Assembly (NCBI GenBank): GCA_033398695.1
Contig: CM065818.1
Span: forward strand, 52,980,001 to 53,044,000
DNA: 64,000 bases
Direction of reading: 5' to 3'
Origin: Orobanche coerulescens
Taxonomy: Eukaryota; Streptophyta; Magnoliopsida; Lamiales; Orobanchaceae
Shown: positions 45,395 through 56,951 of the stretch, piece by piece
Layout of the letters: the number at the start of each line of letters is the position of its first letter
Numbering within the stretch: position 1 is the first letter of the stretch
Notes under the pieces: generated by a model
Databases searched by the model: none
Seen by the model: the letters and a program-made list of their open reading frames with translations, nothing else
Told to the model about the DNA's origin: nothing
Translations under genes and position numbers: made by a program

Positions 45395-46604
45395 ATTGAG
45401 AGTTTCATCAACTGCAGAGAATAATTTAAGATTCGTTAGTGATTGTTTAATTATGATCCGAGTAACGAATTTAAGGGCTTTCTTTATTCATAACTCGGCT
45501 CCCACTATTTTATCGGCATTTACACACTCCCATGTTAAATCCGGAAGTCTTGTGTGACTTCATAGTGGTGATCGATTTCTTTACAAAGTTTAATAGAGGG
45601 CAACCATACAGTTTCTATTCTATTATTCTTTATAAAGTGGTGTCTAATACCAACCCATCTAATGGATGATTCGATCTTCTTTTACCCCTAGTTCACTTTC
45701 CCTCAACCCATTCGGTTTCTATGGCTCGCTGAACTATCTAAGTTTAAACCGTCAACTCCTATTAGTCTGACAATTAAATCTTACCCGGCAACCCATACAG
45801 TTTATAGGGGTTTGATTTGTCACAACCAAAGGCATCTAATGCACTCTAGGAATTTATCAACTTTCCCCAAAAATATTACCCCGACATACTCGGAAGAATA
45901 ATATTCCGGTTTAGATTTCAATTTTCCATGAGTTTGACGGAGGGTAGGAAACCTCGTAACCTTTATAACTTAGTGTTTGTAAGTGGGAGTATTAACGCAA
46001 TTATATGTTACACTTTGCACATTAATCTGTTTATAAGCGTGGTTTGTCGGTTTATTTGTTTGTCATACAATATGAAAACATACACAACCTAAAACTAACA
46101 ACATGCAGTTCATGAACCGTTCCTAGAACAAAAACATCGTAATCTAATGACATATCTTCGGTCTTGAATCTTCGTCTACTCGAGCAGATCTTCCTCCGGT
46201 CTTCGTCATTACATATAAATTTTACATTTGAAAAATTGCATCCTATACAAATTTTCTAGTAAAATAAATAGGCTCAAAACGGCCTTTACAAACCAATCGA
46301 ATAAAACGAAGAATTCAAACTAAGTCCATGAACCACATCCCCATTCTAAAGCATTCATCCAATAAATACTATACAAATGGAAAGCGAGAAGATTACATAT
46401 GATCCAATCAATAATCAACAATAATAGAATTGATCCAATCAATTCAATAATAATCGACAATTTAATTTTCATCCGTAGTGTACCCTTAAAATATTTTCTT
46501 TGAGTTTTCCCTCATCAAAAATTCCAAATTAATGATTTTAATACAAGAAAATTCAATAATCGAAAATATACTGAAAAACGAGACTCAGTGCCCAATAGCC
46601 TGGA
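45395..46604 (-). other. copia element D leader, non-coding
   Basis: This is the 5' untranslated leader between primer site and gag, read on the minus strand and AT-rich. I see no ORF or structured motif. A similar leader stretch is recognisable at the start of the 24602-25782 fragment (to about 25782). Confidence 0.5.
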
Positions 46605-46765
46605 AACTGCCCAGCAGCACCAGGCACTCTGCCCGGCAGCCTACAGGCCACGCCCGGCAGCCTACAGGCCACGCCCGGCAGCCTACTCCAGACAGGAAAG
46701 GGGGCCCGACCATACCCGGACACGCCCGGCAGGATACAGCACGTACCCGGCCGAATACAGCAAGT
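46605..46765 (-). repeat. minisatellite in the element D leader, left of the chromovirus
   Basis: Imperfect 20-22 bp units of the type CCCGGCAGCCTACAGGCCACG and CCCGGCAGGATACAGCA. The same minisatellite continues after the chromovirus at 52470, so the chromovirus landed inside it. Confidence 0.75.
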
Positions 46766-47250
46766 TGTCACGGGATGGGAGTTTTGCGTAGCTAATCCGT
46801 GCGGCACTTAAACAACTAAGCTGAGTCGAGTTGCTAAGTAAGCCTGAAAGTAACGAGAAAAGGGGCAATGACACAAAAGGATTTTATTAAGTATGAATGC
46901 TTTGGGTACAAGAGAGCTTTACAATGCTTGATTGCTTGAGGATTTCTGGATGGAGTGAGCAAATGAGGCTCCTCCTCCTTTTATACCAGCTTAGGAGAGT
47001 TCTCGAGTGGAACTCTCTAGATAGAACTTTCTAGATAGAACACTCTAGATACTTGTAGTACATCTACATGGGCATTTACATGAGTATTCTACAAAGTGTG
47101 TAGGAAGTATATTTCTACATTCTTCTAGAGTCATCTAAGTATGTAGAGATCTCTTAGTCTTTCTTGATCATTCTAGAACCTTCCGGAACCTTCCGACACA
47201 TAGAGACTCTTGTTAGGGTCATCAGGGGCGCTTTCGCCTGACCCGTCACA
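46766..47250 (-). repeat. 3' LTR of the chromovirus
   Basis: 485 bp. The TATA box is read on the minus strand at 46985-46979 (TATAAAA). Confidence 0.92.
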
Positions 47251-47262
47251 TCCTCCCCCACC
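47251..47262 (-). other. polypurine tract of the chromovirus
   Basis: Minus-strand GGTGGGGGAGGA lies directly before TGTGACGGG of the LTR. It begins at the stop codon of gag-pol (47264-47262), so there is practically no 3' UTR before the LTR. Confidence 0.85.
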
Positions 47263-50200
47263 TATTTCAGCGACGTCCTCGGCGCGTTCTCTTGTCTGAA
47301 CCTCTTGATGTGGTCTTGAAATTGGCAAAGTTCGTCTTCCCGTTCCCATGTGGCTTCGCTATCAGGGAGGTTTTTCCATTTTACCAAGTACTCTTTGCAG
47401 GGAGGCACGCCTCTCTTCCGAGTAACTCGTTCGGTCACAATATAGTCCACCTCTTTGTCGAATGAGGTGATTACGGCAGTAGGTGCACGATTTGACTCTC
47501 CTTGGTGCGGGTCTTCCGAGTCAGCATGGTAGAGTTTCAATTGGCTCACGTGGAAGACCGGATGTATTTTAAGTCTTGGAGGGAGTTGCAACATATAAGA
47601 GACATTTCCAACACATTTGATTATTGTGAATGGTCCTTCGTACCTCCTCACCAAACCTTTGTGTACTTTGCGTAATGCCTTGAATTGGTTGGTAGAAAGC
47701 TTGACCATGACCTGATCACCTTCCTGGAACTTAATGTCTCTTCTTTTAGGATCAACCCACTTCTTCATCATCCGGGCGGCCTTATCAAGGTAGGCGCGCG
47801 TAATGTCTGCCTCCTCATGCCATTCTCGGGAAATGCGGTGAGCTGCGGGACTTTTTCCTTTATGTGTCGAGGCTACAGCATTTGGGGTTAGTGGCTGAAA
47901 ACCCATAATGATTTCGAAAGGGGACTTACCTGTTGCCTCGCTTTTCTGCAGATTGTAAGAAAACTGGGCCACATCAAGTAATCTTGGCAAGTCCTTCTGA
48001 TGGGCGCTCACATAGTGCCTTAGATATAGTTCCAGCAATGCATTGATTCGTTCGGTCTGTCCATCTGTTTGGGGATGGAAACTTATCGAGAACTTAAGGT
48101 CGGTTCCCAATAGCTCGAATAGTTCTCTCCAAAATCGTCTAGTGAATCGAGGGTCTCGATCACTCACAATGCTTAAAGGAATCCCCCAGAGTTTGATGAT
48201 ATGTTTGAAAAATAGACGAGCAACTTCATTAGCATTGCAGTCGGGTGATGTGGCAATGAAAGTAGCATACTTACTGTATCGGTCCACAACCACCATGATG
48301 CTTCCGAATCCTTCTGATTTTGGGAGAGTTGTGATGAAGTCCATTGAGACGCTCTCCCAGGGCCTTGATGCAATAGGCAGGGGCTCCAACAATCCTGCTG
48401 GCAGATTTTGCTCATTCTTGCCTTGCTGGCACACAAGACAAGTCTTCACGTAGGCTTCAATTTCGTCCCTCATTTGCGGCCAATAGTACGAGGCCTGTAC
48501 GAGTGCAGTGGTACGCTCGATTCCTGGGTGACCGGCCCACTTAGTGTCATGGCACTCCTTTATGATCTCCTTCCGTAGCTTTCCCCACTTAGGCACAAAT
48601 ATCCTATCGCTGATAGTGCGTACAATACCATCTTCCTCCCAAAATCGCCTTGTTTTGCCTTGCTTTATTTTGTCCAGAAGATCTTTGAGTTGGGCGTCTT
48701 GTTGGACTCCTTCCTTAATCCGTGGGATGAGGTCGGACTTCGGCATACTTGAACTCAGAGTGGCCAGTTCTGCCTTCCTACTTAGGGCATCCGCGACTAC
48801 ATTGGCTTTCCCAGGCTTGTACTCAAGTTGGTAGTCAAATTCCGCCAAGAAGTCTTGCCATCGAGCTTGCTTGGGACTTAACTTCTTCTGGGTCTGAAAG
48901 TAACTCGTAGCAACGTTATCTGTCATGATCACAAAGTGTGAGCCAAGCAAATAATGTCGCCATGTTCGCAGGCAGTGTATGACCGCAGTCATTTCCTTTT
49001 CTTGCACCGTATACCGTCTTTCTGTTTCATTGAGTTTCCGGCTCTCAAAGGCAATGGGGTGTCCATCTTGCATGAGCACTCCTCCAATAGCGAAATCAGA
49101 GGCGTCAGTTTGTACTTCAAAAGCTTTTGTGTGGTCCGTCAAGGCCAGTACGGATTCTTCGAACACCGCTTGCTTGAGTTCTTCGAAAGCTTGCTGACAC
49201 TTGCTGGACCAATGCCATACTTGATTTTTCTTAAGTAGATCGGTCAGTGGGGCTGCTTTGGCCGAGTATCCTCTTATAAAGCGGCGGTAGTAGTTCACTA
49301 AGCCGAGAAATGATCGAAGTTCTAGAAGCTTGGTCGGGGGTTGCCAATCCAGAATTGCCTCCACCTTGGCATTCTCCATCATGATTTTGCCTCCTTTAAC
49401 CTTGTGACCGAGAAATTCAACTTCTTCTTGGGCAAATGAACATTTTTCCTTCTTAACATAAAGCTCGTTCTCACGTAGTACTTGGAAGACTTGCTTAAGG
49501 TGTTGAATATGTTCTTCGAGAGTCGAGCTGTACACCACAATATCATCTAAGTAAACAACAACAAATTGATCAAGGAAAGGGTGAAGTACCTTGTTCATGA
49601 GGGTGCAAAAGGTTGCAGGTGCGTTCATGAGACCGAAGGGAATGACAAGGAACTCAAAAGCACCGTAGCGAGTCACACATGTGGTCTTGGCCTCATCTCC
49701 TTCAGCAATTCGTACTTGATAGTACCCCGAGCGCAGGTTAAGTTTGGTGAAGTACCGCGCCTTGCCAAGTTGATCGAAGAGATCAGCTATCAATGGTATT
49801 GGGTATTTGTTCTTGATAGTGATCCTATTGATTGCCCTGTAGTCGATGCACATTCGAAGGGTGCCATCCTTCTTTTTCTGGAATAGTATGGGTGCACCGT
49901 AGGGAGATTTGGAGGGACGTATGTATCCTGTTTCTAGAAGGTCCTTGATTTGCCTTCGTAGTTCCGCGAGTTCGGGCGATGCCATGCGGTAGGGAGCAGC
50001 AGCTGGAGGTTTGGCACCAGGTTCAAACTCGATGCAATAATCCACCTCTCGCCTGGGTGGAAGTTTCTTCGGCATTTCCTTGGGCATCACATCTTTGTAT
50101 TCTTCAAGGATGTCTTTTAAGATTTGTGGGTGGTCAGTCCGCGAAGGGTCGAATTCTCCTTCGTCATCAAGTTTCCGAATTGTTACCAAGTAGTTAGGGT

Positions 50201-51776
50201 ACTTTCGCATCCCCTTCTTAAATTGCATGGCCGAGATCAATTTCTTCTCAACGTGGGCTCGTTCAATAGGGACCATGCATGCCTTGTCCCTGTCGTAGAT
50301 GGCGAGAGTGTTTGTGGCCGGCATAGGAAAGGCTTGGAATCTGTCAAAGAATTCCATGCCTAGAACCATCTTGAAGTCGTCTATGGGGACGACAGAAAAG
50401 TCGAGCTTTCCGGACCATGCCCCAAGAGAGAGTGGGACGTCATGAGCAATTCCGGCTATGGGCTTGGCAGGTGAGTTTACTGCCTTCATCGTGCCTCCGA
50501 GATAGACCGTCTTGAGCCCTAGGCGCTTGGCTTCTTCCTCGGACATGAAGTTATGAGATGCCCCAGTGTCGAGTAATGCGCTAACGGTGTGACCGTTAAT
50601 AGTGGTGCGAGCAAACATGAGCCCTTTCTTCAGAGTAACGGGCGTCGGGGCTTGTCCCTTAAGAGCGGACATGTACTGAAGAGAACCCATGCTGTGTCGG
50701 GGTTCTTCTAATGGAGTGGCCGAGGTATCGTCGGCATTGATCTTTAAGTGGGCAGCAAGGGCGTTTAGAGTCTTCTTCTCCGGACAGTCACGTATCCAAT
50801 GATTGCCGTTGCATATGAAGCAAGGGCTTTTGGGCTTTGATTGCTCCTTCTTTCCTGAGAATTTTTGTTGCACGATCTTGCCACTTGGGGGTCGGTTAGT
50901 TCCCCAATTCTTGCGATTACCGCCATGTCCATCTTTGCGATTTTCTCCCCCACCTTTGCCATGAATGGGCCGTTTATCTTTACCTTGCCCAGAGTAGTCA
51001 GTGAGTGATTCAGCCTTGGCGATGGCTTCGTCAAGGGTCTGAACACCGTGTCTATCCAGCTCGGTTTTGGCACAATTGTTAAGGCCATCGGTGAAATAGA
51101 AAAGTGCATCTTTATCGGACATTTCAACTTCAAGCATGAGAGTTGTAAATTCATTAATATAGTCACGAATCGTACCTGTCTGCTTGAGTCTTCGGAGGCG
51201 AGCTCTCGCATCTCGTTCAGCATTGCTTGGGGCAAATTGTTTTCGGAGTTCTCTTTGGAAGTCTGCCCAAGTGTCAATGGTGCAGATTCCTTTGCCCATA
51301 TCGCCATACTTCCGGCGCCACCAGAGTTGTGCGGCACCACGCAGGTAATTCGGTGCGCCACTGACCTTTAGTTCTTCATCTTTTACGCCCATAGCATCAA
51401 AGTATCGTTCTAGGCCGAATAAGAAGTTATCGACCACAGTGGCATTCCGAGTGCCATCGTAGGTTTCGGGCTTCGGCACATCCAAGCGGCGCGCATCAAG
51501 AGCGAACGGGGCAGCGGAATTAAATGATGCAGCTCGCTTGTGTTTAGCCCATTCCGATCGGACTTCTTCCACTTCCGAGCGAATAGAGCGTAGCTCTTCT
51601 TGGACAAAGCCACGGAGACCATGAATCTCCTTCTTGAATTCCATAAGTTGCCCACGCAACATATCCGACTGGTCCATCATAAGTTTCTTCAGCACGCCAG
51701 CGATGTCGGCGTATTCTGTCTCCAGAGTGTCGAACCTGTCATGGACTTGATCAAGATTCTCCTCCAAGCAAGCCAT
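47262..51776 (-). CDS. chromovirus gag-pol polyprotein, 1504 codons
   Basis: A single open frame for the whole retroelement machinery. Approximate residues: N-terminal coiled coil 1-80; gag capsid 100-270 ([18 protein letters not shown]); zinc knuckle [13 protein letters not shown] at about 317-330 (spacing C-x2-C-x3-H-x4-C); protease [12 protein letters not shown] at about 400; RT about 590-770 with [12 protein letters not shown] at about 738-749; RNase H from about 885 ([12 protein letters not shown]); integrase with an HHCC finger at about 1075-1110 ([16 protein letters not shown]), [14 protein letters not shown] (about 1140), [13 protein letters not shown] (about 1205) and [17 protein letters not shown] (about 1235); chromodomain [17 protein letters not shown] at about 1462-1480. 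All catalytic residues seen are present. The ATG at 51776 may not be the true start: an ATG at 51932 opens a good N-terminus that is one frame away (see 51777-51932). gag and pol share one frame without a frameshift site. Confidence 0.92.
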   Translation of the reverse strand: MACLEENLDQVHDRFDTLETEYADIAGVLKKLMMDQSDMLRGQLMEFKKEIHGLRGFVQEELRSIRSEVEEVRSEWAKHKRAASFNSAAPFALDARRLDVPKPETYDGTRNATVVDNFLFGLERYFDAMGVKDEELKVSGAPNYLRGAAQLWWRRKYGDMGKGICTIDTWADFQRELRKQFAPSNAERDARARLRRLKQTGTIRDYINEFTTLMLEVEMSDKDALFYFTDGLNNCAKTELDRHGVQTLDEAIAKAESLTDYSGQGKDKRPIHGKGGGENRKDGHGGNRKNWGTNRPPSGKIVQQKFSGKKEQSKPKSPCFICNGNHWIRDCPEKKTLNALAAHLKINADDTSATPLEEPRHSMGSLQYMSALKGQAPTPVTLKKGLMFARTTINGHTVSALLDTGASHNFMSEEEAKRLGLKTVYLGGTMKAVNSPAKPIAGIAHDVPLSLGAWSGKLDFSVVPIDDFKMVLGMEFFDRFQAFPMPATNTLAIYDRDKACMVPIERAHVEKKLISAMQFKKGMRKYPNYLVTIRKLDDEGEFDPSRTDHPQILKDILEEYKDVMPKEMPKKLPPRREVDYCIEFEPGAKPPAAAPYRMASPELAELRRQIKDLLETGYIRPSKSPYGAPILFQKKKDGTLRMCIDYRAINRITIKNKYPIPLIADLFDQLGKARYFTKLNLRSGYYQVRIAEGDEAKTTCVTRYGAFEFLVIPFGLMNAPATFCTLMNKVLHPFLDQFVVVYLDDIVVYSSTLEEHIQHLKQVFQVLRENELYVKKEKCSFAQEEVEFLGHKVKGGKIMMENAKVEAILDWQPPTKLLELRSFLGLVNYYRRFIRGYSAKAAPLTDLLKKNQVWHWSSKCQQAFEELKQAVFEESVLALTDHTKAFEVQTDASDFAIGGVLMQDGHPIAFESRKLNETERRYTVQEKEMTAVIHCLRTWRHYLLGSHFVIMTDNVATSYFQTQKKLSPKQARWQDFLAEFDYQLEYKPGKANVVADALSRKAELATLSSSMPKSDLIPRIKEGVQQDAQLKDLLDKIKQGKTRRFWEEDGIVRTISDRIFVPKWGKLRKEIIKECHDTKWAGHPGIERTTALVQASYYWPQMRDEIEAYVKTCLVCQQGKNEQNLPAGLLEPLPIASRPWESVSMDFITTLPKSEGFGSIMVVVDRYSKYATFIATSPDCNANEVARLFFKHIIKLWGIPLSIVSDRDPRFTRRFWRELFELLGTDLKFSISFHPQTDGQTERINALLELYLRHYVSAHQKDLPRLLDVAQFSYNLQKSEATGKSPFEIIMGFQPLTPNAVASTHKGKSPAAHRISREWHEEADITRAYLDKAARMMKKWVDPKRRDIKFQEGDQVMVKLSTNQFKALRKVHKGLVRRYEGPFTIIKCVGNVSYMLQLPPRLKIHPVFHVSQLKLYHADSEDPHQGESNRAPTAVITSFDKEVDYIVTERVTRKRGVPPCKEYLVKWKNLPDSEATWEREDELCQFQDHIKRFRQENAPRTSLK

Positions 51777-51932
51777 TGAGGCTTCCAGTGTGGCAATCCG
51801 AGGTTCAAAGGCGTCGGCAGAGGGTCCCTTGGACTTGCCTCATGACCGCGTTGCTGCTCATGACCGCGTTGCTCCTCATGACCGCGTTGCTGCTCTTGGG
51901 TAGCATCAATAAGGACATCCTGAGTGTTGGCC
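51777..51932 (-). pseudogene. probable true N-terminus of the chromovirus gag, out of frame
   Basis: ATG 51932 starts MANTQDVLIDATQ followed by three copies of an EQQRGHE-like repeat (18-bp units at about 51840-51895). It lies about 35 bases from the primer site, the expected place for a gag start. The frame then shifts by one near 51815-51840 relative to the main ORF, whose own frame upstream of 51776 reads a sensible continuation ([11 protein letters not shown]). A single-base indel therefore probably separates the first 30 or so residues from the rest. Confidence 0.6.
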
Positions 51933-51965
51933 ATTGTCGTGTGATATGAGTCGGTTGTGTGTAAA

Positions 51966-51982
51966 CCATGGCTCCGATACCA
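51966..51982 (-). other. primer binding site of the chromovirus, initiator tRNA-Met type
   Basis: Minus-strand TGGTATCGGAGCCATGG differs from the tRNA-iMet complement at about one position. It starts two bases inside the 5' LTR end. Confidence 0.88.
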
Positions 51983-51984
51983 CT

Positions 51985-52469
51985 TGTCACGGGATGGGAG
52001 TTTTGCGCAGCTAACCCGTGCGGCACTTAAACAACTAAGCTGAGTCGAGTTGCTAAGTAAGCCTAAAAGTAACGAGAAAAGGGGCAATGACACAAAAGGA
52101 TTTTATTAAGTATGAATGCTTTGGGTACAAGAGAGCTTTACAATGCTTGATTGCTTGAGGATTTCTGGATGGAGTGAGCAAATGAGGCTCCTCCTCCTTT
52201 TATACCAGCTTAGGAGAGTTCTGGAGTGGAACTCTCTAGATAGAACTTTCTAGATAGAACACTCTAGATACTTGTAGTACATCTACATGGGCATTTACAT
52301 GAGTATTCTACAAAGTGTGTAAGAAGTATATTTCTACATTCTTTTAGAGTCATCTAAGTATGTAGAGATCTCTTGGTCTTTCTTGATCATTCTAGAACCT
52401 TCCAGAACCTTCCGACACATAGAGATTCTTGTTATGGTCATCCGGGGCGCTTTCGCCCGACCCGTCACA
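51985..52469 (-). repeat. 5' LTR of the chromovirus
   Basis: 485 bp, colinear with the other LTR without gaps. The TATAAAA box is at 52204-52198 on the minus strand, within GGTATAAAAGGAGGAGGAG. Confidence 0.92.
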
Positions 52470-52760
52470 AAGTGCTCGGCAGGATAAAGCAAGCGCTCGG
52501 CCGGATCCAGCAAGCACTCGGCTGGATACAGCAACGCGCTCGGCAGGATACATCAAGCGCTCGGCCGAATCCAGCGAGCACTTGGCTCGATACAGCAACG
52601 CGCTCGGACGGACTCGGCAGGATACAGCAAGCGTCCGGCCGGATCCAGCGAGCACTCGGCTAGATACAGCAACGCGCTCGGACGGACTCGGCAGGATACA
52701 TCAAGCGTCCGGTCGGATCCAGCGAGCACTCGGCTCGACATAAAGAACGCTGGCCGCGGA
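52470..52760 (-). repeat. minisatellite in the element D leader, right of the chromovirus
   Basis: 20-22 bp units (CTCGGCAGGATACAGCAAG and CTCGGCCGGATCCAGCGAG variants) are organised into a higher-order repeat of about 74 bp (three sub-units plus a CGCGCTCGGACGGA spacer). It is GC-rich within AT-rich leader. Several overlapping ORFs here are repeat artefacts. Confidence 0.8.
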
Positions 52761-53059
52761 ATCGGCAGAAAGCAAGCGTCCGGCCACAGTCGACATGCTC
52801 GCCATACCCGATACCGTATGGAAAATCGTCCAACGATTCGACATACTCGTTGGCGATTTCTAAAATCCTGTTATTCCTGATCTGAATATTATTAATATAA
52901 AGCATATTTCCAAGAAAAATCTGATTTATACCATAACATAAAATCACGGAAAAAGGACACTACGACGAACAATAAAATATCTACGATTATCAAAATGATT
53001 CTAAATCACAAAATAAGCATTCCAAATGTTAAATATCGTATATACAATCTCAAGACCTC
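52761..53059 (-). other. copia element D leader next to the primer site
   Basis: AT-rich and non-coding. Nothing recognised. Confidence 0.45.
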
Positions 53060-53070
53060 GCTCCGATACA
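53060..53070 (-). other. primer binding site of copia element D, diverged tRNA-iMet type
   Basis: Minus-strand TGTATCGGAGC resembles TGGTATCAGAGC with a few changes. It starts two bases inside the 5' LTR end. Confidence 0.7.
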
Positions 53071-53072
53071 AC

Positions 53073-55063
53073 TGTTGGGATTCGGTGCCTAAACGAAGGC
53101 CCAGCGGAAGCGGTAAAACGAAAATTAATTCGATCCGAATCCCTACGAGGATCGATCGAGCTATGCATATACGAATATAAAATAAACAAAGGAAGATTCG
53201 AAATCATACCCTTTGTCGTCCGTTGATTATATGGATTTCCTTCTCTTGAGTTATTCCCCAAACGATCCAAAATGCTCCAAGCCCTTGGATGATCCAACGC
53301 CGAAAAAACCGCGTCTCTACTTGTCACGCGTTGGAGAAACGAATGGAATGACAACACTCAATTAACCTCTAAGGTTACGGCTAGAATCAATTGATGAAGC
53401 TTTGATTATAACACTCTAAGTGTTTAATTTATATCTCTCAATATTTCTTGATGTTTCTCTAAGAACAATCAAGAGTTAATGAAGAAGAAGAAGATGACTT
53501 AGAGAAAAATGGTTTCTCACTTTTTCTCTCTGTATCTCACCGCTGATTAATAGCCCATGTGAGATGAAGTCTTCTTTCTTTTTATTCTTCAACTCATAAT
53601 ATTTTTATTCCCAACCAAATAATGTGCATGATACTTGTCCCCTCAACACATGAGATTCCAAACATCATGATGGGGACAAGTCAAAACACACACATGGATA
53701 TAAGTAGGGGGAGGGGCGGCCTTGATGAATGATAGGAAGAGTTCGGTCCATTTCGGACTCCCGTGAGTCCAAACAGATAAATTCCGATTCCATTCCGATG
53801 TATTTATATAGATTAATTAATCTAATTAATTAATCATATCAAATACATAATAATATAATTAATTTCTCCAAGAAATAATTATATTTATTAATTAAATTAA
53901 TCACCCAATAATTTATTTAATTCATTAGGCCGTAAATCAATTTATCCAATAAATCGATTTAGACATCCATTGTCCCAAATTTAATTAGACATCCAATGTC
54001 CAATAAATTAGATATCCAATATCCAATATTAATAATGAGAGAACAAGCTAGATTCATTCCGTCGTCAATCCTATTGCGCGACTCGGTAGGTTCGTCTCAG
54101 TCAGCAATGGGAGGAACCAAAGAGTAGTAGCACCACCTAGCCAGCCTGGCGGCCTACACCGTACCCCAACTGAGAACGAATGATTGGGATCATTCAAGAA
54201 CCATTCTGTCGTGAATACCAGTATACATATAAACCCTTCTTTCAAATGTCCCGATCATGTTATAGGGTCACAGTTAGTCAAACCCTATCTGTACTTGACG
54301 CTATGCATGCGTTAATGCAAATCGAGATCTTCGAGCTCTCGTGTATCCAATACAACTAGCTCCAATGCTTTGGCCAAAGACTTATGATCTCATCTGCCAA
54401 TAACCGCATAGGACATTTAACCCGCTCACTAACGGGAGAAAGAATTCTATCTTGGTATTCAGTAGGACCTGCTACTTGCCCGTCAAGATGCACGTCGAGG
54501 TTGAACCCCGCCTTCTGGTTTACAGGGTCAAACTACTCTAATGAAAATCTTGATGTCACAAGCGTATCCCTACTAAATCCTCAAGTCGAAGGTTCACGAA
54601 TACCTATCACAACCTTTCGATTCCATCATTGACTGTCCCGGAGTGAAATCCATGTGACGAATCGAGTGTGAGTTGGTTCGAGTATACTAATCCAATTATC
54701 ATACCTATAACGTGTACTCCCACTAACCATTAGCGTTCGATAGGCACTATCCATGTCAAAGAACATGTCATACAAGTCTTCACATAAACTTAATGCCCAT
54801 TCAAGTTTCATCGACTTGCGAACGATTAAGTATTTGAGCTATAAACCTTTCCAGTGCCGATCTCCTTATCCAATAAGGAGTGGAACGTTTTGCTCTCAAA
54901 TACATGGACTAGTTTCTATACGTATATTTACGAGTTAGGAACGCCAGTAACTACCAGTAAATAAAGAAACATTCATTGCCTTATATTAATGATTTACATA
55001 ATTACAAGTACAATGCCCTCACTCAATATCCTCTGAGTGGCATTTGAGGGCATACTCCCAACA
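53073..55063 (-). repeat. 5' LTR of copia element D (right copy)
   Basis: 1991 bp, TGTTGGG...CCCAACA, and colinear with 31801-33791. It is followed by TSD CCAGC and then the resumed LINE. Confidence 0.92.
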
Positions 55064-56951
55064 CCAGCATGGCCAGTGCTATTAGGAGTGTGGGCGAGAA
55101 GGTGGTAGGGGGTTTTTCGGGCAGGTCTAGTGGACCTAGGGAGGCATAGTGGTGGAATGAGGAGGTCCAAAAGAAGGTTAAGGCTAAACAAGCGCTATTT
55201 ATGGAGCTTTTGTCGGTTTGTGCTGGGGAGGAGAGAATCTTGAAGATGGTAGCATACAAGATGGCAAAAAGAGAGGCTAAGAAGGCAGTGGCTAAGGCTA
55301 AAGATGAGGCATACGAGGAGATTTCTAAGCGCCTAGACACCATAAAAGGAGCGAATGCGATTTTTAAACTAGCGAAAGCTAGGGAAAGAGGGCGGCGCGA
55401 CCTGGGTCCCGTTAAGTATATTAAGGATGATTTGGTCCAAGTGTTAGTGAACGATGTGGCTATTAAGGAGAGGTGGAATAGGTATTTTCTTGAACTTTTC
55501 AATGAGGCTAGGGGAAGCGACTCGGTGGTGCAAGGAGTTAGTCTATCTTCTGCTCGTTCGTTTAGTTCCTGTGAGAGCATCAGCAAGGAGGAAGTAAAGG
55601 GTGCCCTAATAAAAATGGGTAGAGCTAAGGCGGTAGGTCCTCAGATCCCTATTGTGGTGTGACTTTGTCTGGGGGAAGTTGGAGTTCAGTGGCTAGCAGA
55701 GTTGTTCAACATCCTCCTCAGAGGTTCTAAGATGCCGACGGAGTGGAGGCGTAGTATTGTCGTGCCGTTTTTCAAGAACAAAGGTGATGCTCAGAGTTGT
55801 AGTAACTATAGGGATATTAAACTCCTCAATCATACTATGAAACTTTGAAAAAGTATGGTGGAATGCAGGGTTAAAAGAGAAGTTGAGATCTCAGAAAACC
55901 AATTTAGCTTCATGCCGGGGAGGTCCACGACTGAGGCCATTCATCTCGTCAGACGCCTTATGGAAAAGTTTAGAGAGCGGCGTAAGGACCTCCATATGGT
56001 GTTCATTGATCTAGAGAAGGATTATGATAGCATTCCGCGCGATGTTATTTGGAGGAGCCTAGAAGAGAGGAGGGTGTCGTTGTCGTTCGTTAGGGCGATC
56101 CGAGATATGTACTCCCAAGCTAGGACTTGCGTTAGGACCCCAGTTGGTGACACCCAGTATTTCCCGGTTGAGATAGGGCTACACCAGAGGTCGGCGCTAA
56201 GCCCTCTTCTCTTCGCTTTAATCCTTGACGTCATTTCGCGGGGGATACAGATGGCGTCCCGTGGTGCATGCTTTTTGCTGACGACATTGTGTTAGTGGCG
56301 GAGTCGAAGAGGGAGGTGAACTCGAAGTTGGAGCTATGGAGGTCTACGTTAGAATCCCAGGACTTGCTTGTGAGTCGGTCTAAGATCGAGTATCTTTGGT
56401 GTAACTTTAGTGGTGAGGCCAACGAGGAAGAAGTAGAGGCAATAATTGCGAATCAGATCGTACCCCGTACGGATAAGTTCAAGCATTTAGGTTCGATCAT
56501 TCAGAAGGAAGGTGAGTGTGAAGAGGATGTCACTCATCGTATCAAGGCGGGGTGGCTAAGGTGGAGAGCAGCGACAGGGGTCCTGTGCGACAAGAAAGTC
56601 CCTCTAAAGTTGAAGGGTAAATTCTATAGAGCGGCAATCAGACCTGCAATGTTGTATAGCTCCGAATGTTGGGCGATGAAGAAGTCGCTTGAGAAGAAGC
56701 TGTAAGCGACTGAAATGAGAATGTTACGTTGGTCGTGTGGTCGCACAATGTTGGATAGAATCGCGAACGGGGTTTTCAGGAATGCACTAGAAGTGGCGCC
56801 CATTTCAGCGAAAGTTAGGGAAGGGAGATTGAGATGGATTGGCCACGTCCGCAGTAGGCAGGCTTCTGCTCTGGTGAGGAGGGTCGAGAGTTTATTGGTT
56901 GCCAGGGAGAGGAGGAGAGGCAGACCAAGAGGACGTGGGAGGAGCAACTGA
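55064..56951 (+). pseudogene. LINE reverse transcriptase, broken
   Basis: It starts with the second CCAGC copy and continues the LINE protein. A linker with WWNEEVQKKVKAKQ (preceded by an in-frame TAG at about 55147) comes first. The RT follows: SISKEEVKGALIKMGRAKAVGP (55580-55640), WRRSIVVPFFKNKGDAQSCSNYR (about 55745-55810), [19 protein letters not shown] (55905-55960), [14 protein letters not shown] (56000-56040), [18 protein letters not shown] (56175-56230) and [12 protein letters not shown] (about 56270, the catalytic FADD box). The C-terminal region DKFKHLGSIIQKEGECEEDVTHRIKAGW..R is conserved in RTE-like plant LINEs. Frameshifts occur at about 55660-55855 and 56265, and a TAA interrupts at 56702. 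It ends in an Arg-rich tail at 56951. Confidence 0.9.

Larger units (their letters stand above)
46766..52469 (-). mobile_element. young chromovirus (Ty3/gypsy with chromodomain), nearly intact
   Basis: Complete 5.7-kb element with 485-bp LTRs, a primer site, a polypurine tract and a 1504-codon gag-pol frame. TSD is AAGT (46762-46765 and 52470-52473). LTR ends are TGTCACGGG and CCCGTCACA. By eye the two LTRs differ at about 12 of 485 positions, nearly all substitutions, so the insertion is recent. Small size, short LTRs and a C-terminal chromodomain fit the Galadriel or Reina lineages of chromoviruses; I cannot decide between them. It lies in the leader minisatellite of copia element D. Confidence 0.92.
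31801..55063 (-). mobile_element. Ty1/copia element D, minus strand, hosting two nested elements
   Basis: Two 1991-bp LTRs (31801-33791 and 53073-55063) with a CCAGC duplication (31796-31800 and 55064-55068). Minus orientation is set by a primer site at 53060-53070 and a polypurine tract at 33792-33802. Coding remnants on the minus strand are gag (45394-44646), knuckle and protease region (36347-35989), integrase, a partial RT, RNase H and a pol C-terminus ending by the 3' LTR. A TAT-like element (36348-44645) splits the CCHC knuckle region and a chromovirus (46766-52469) sits in the leader. Without the inserts it would be about 9.2 kb. Confidence 0.93.

Noticed and set aside
52373..52743. 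Several frames of about 60-104 codons on both strands.
   Set aside because: They are produced by the GC-rich minisatellite, which is open in several frames.
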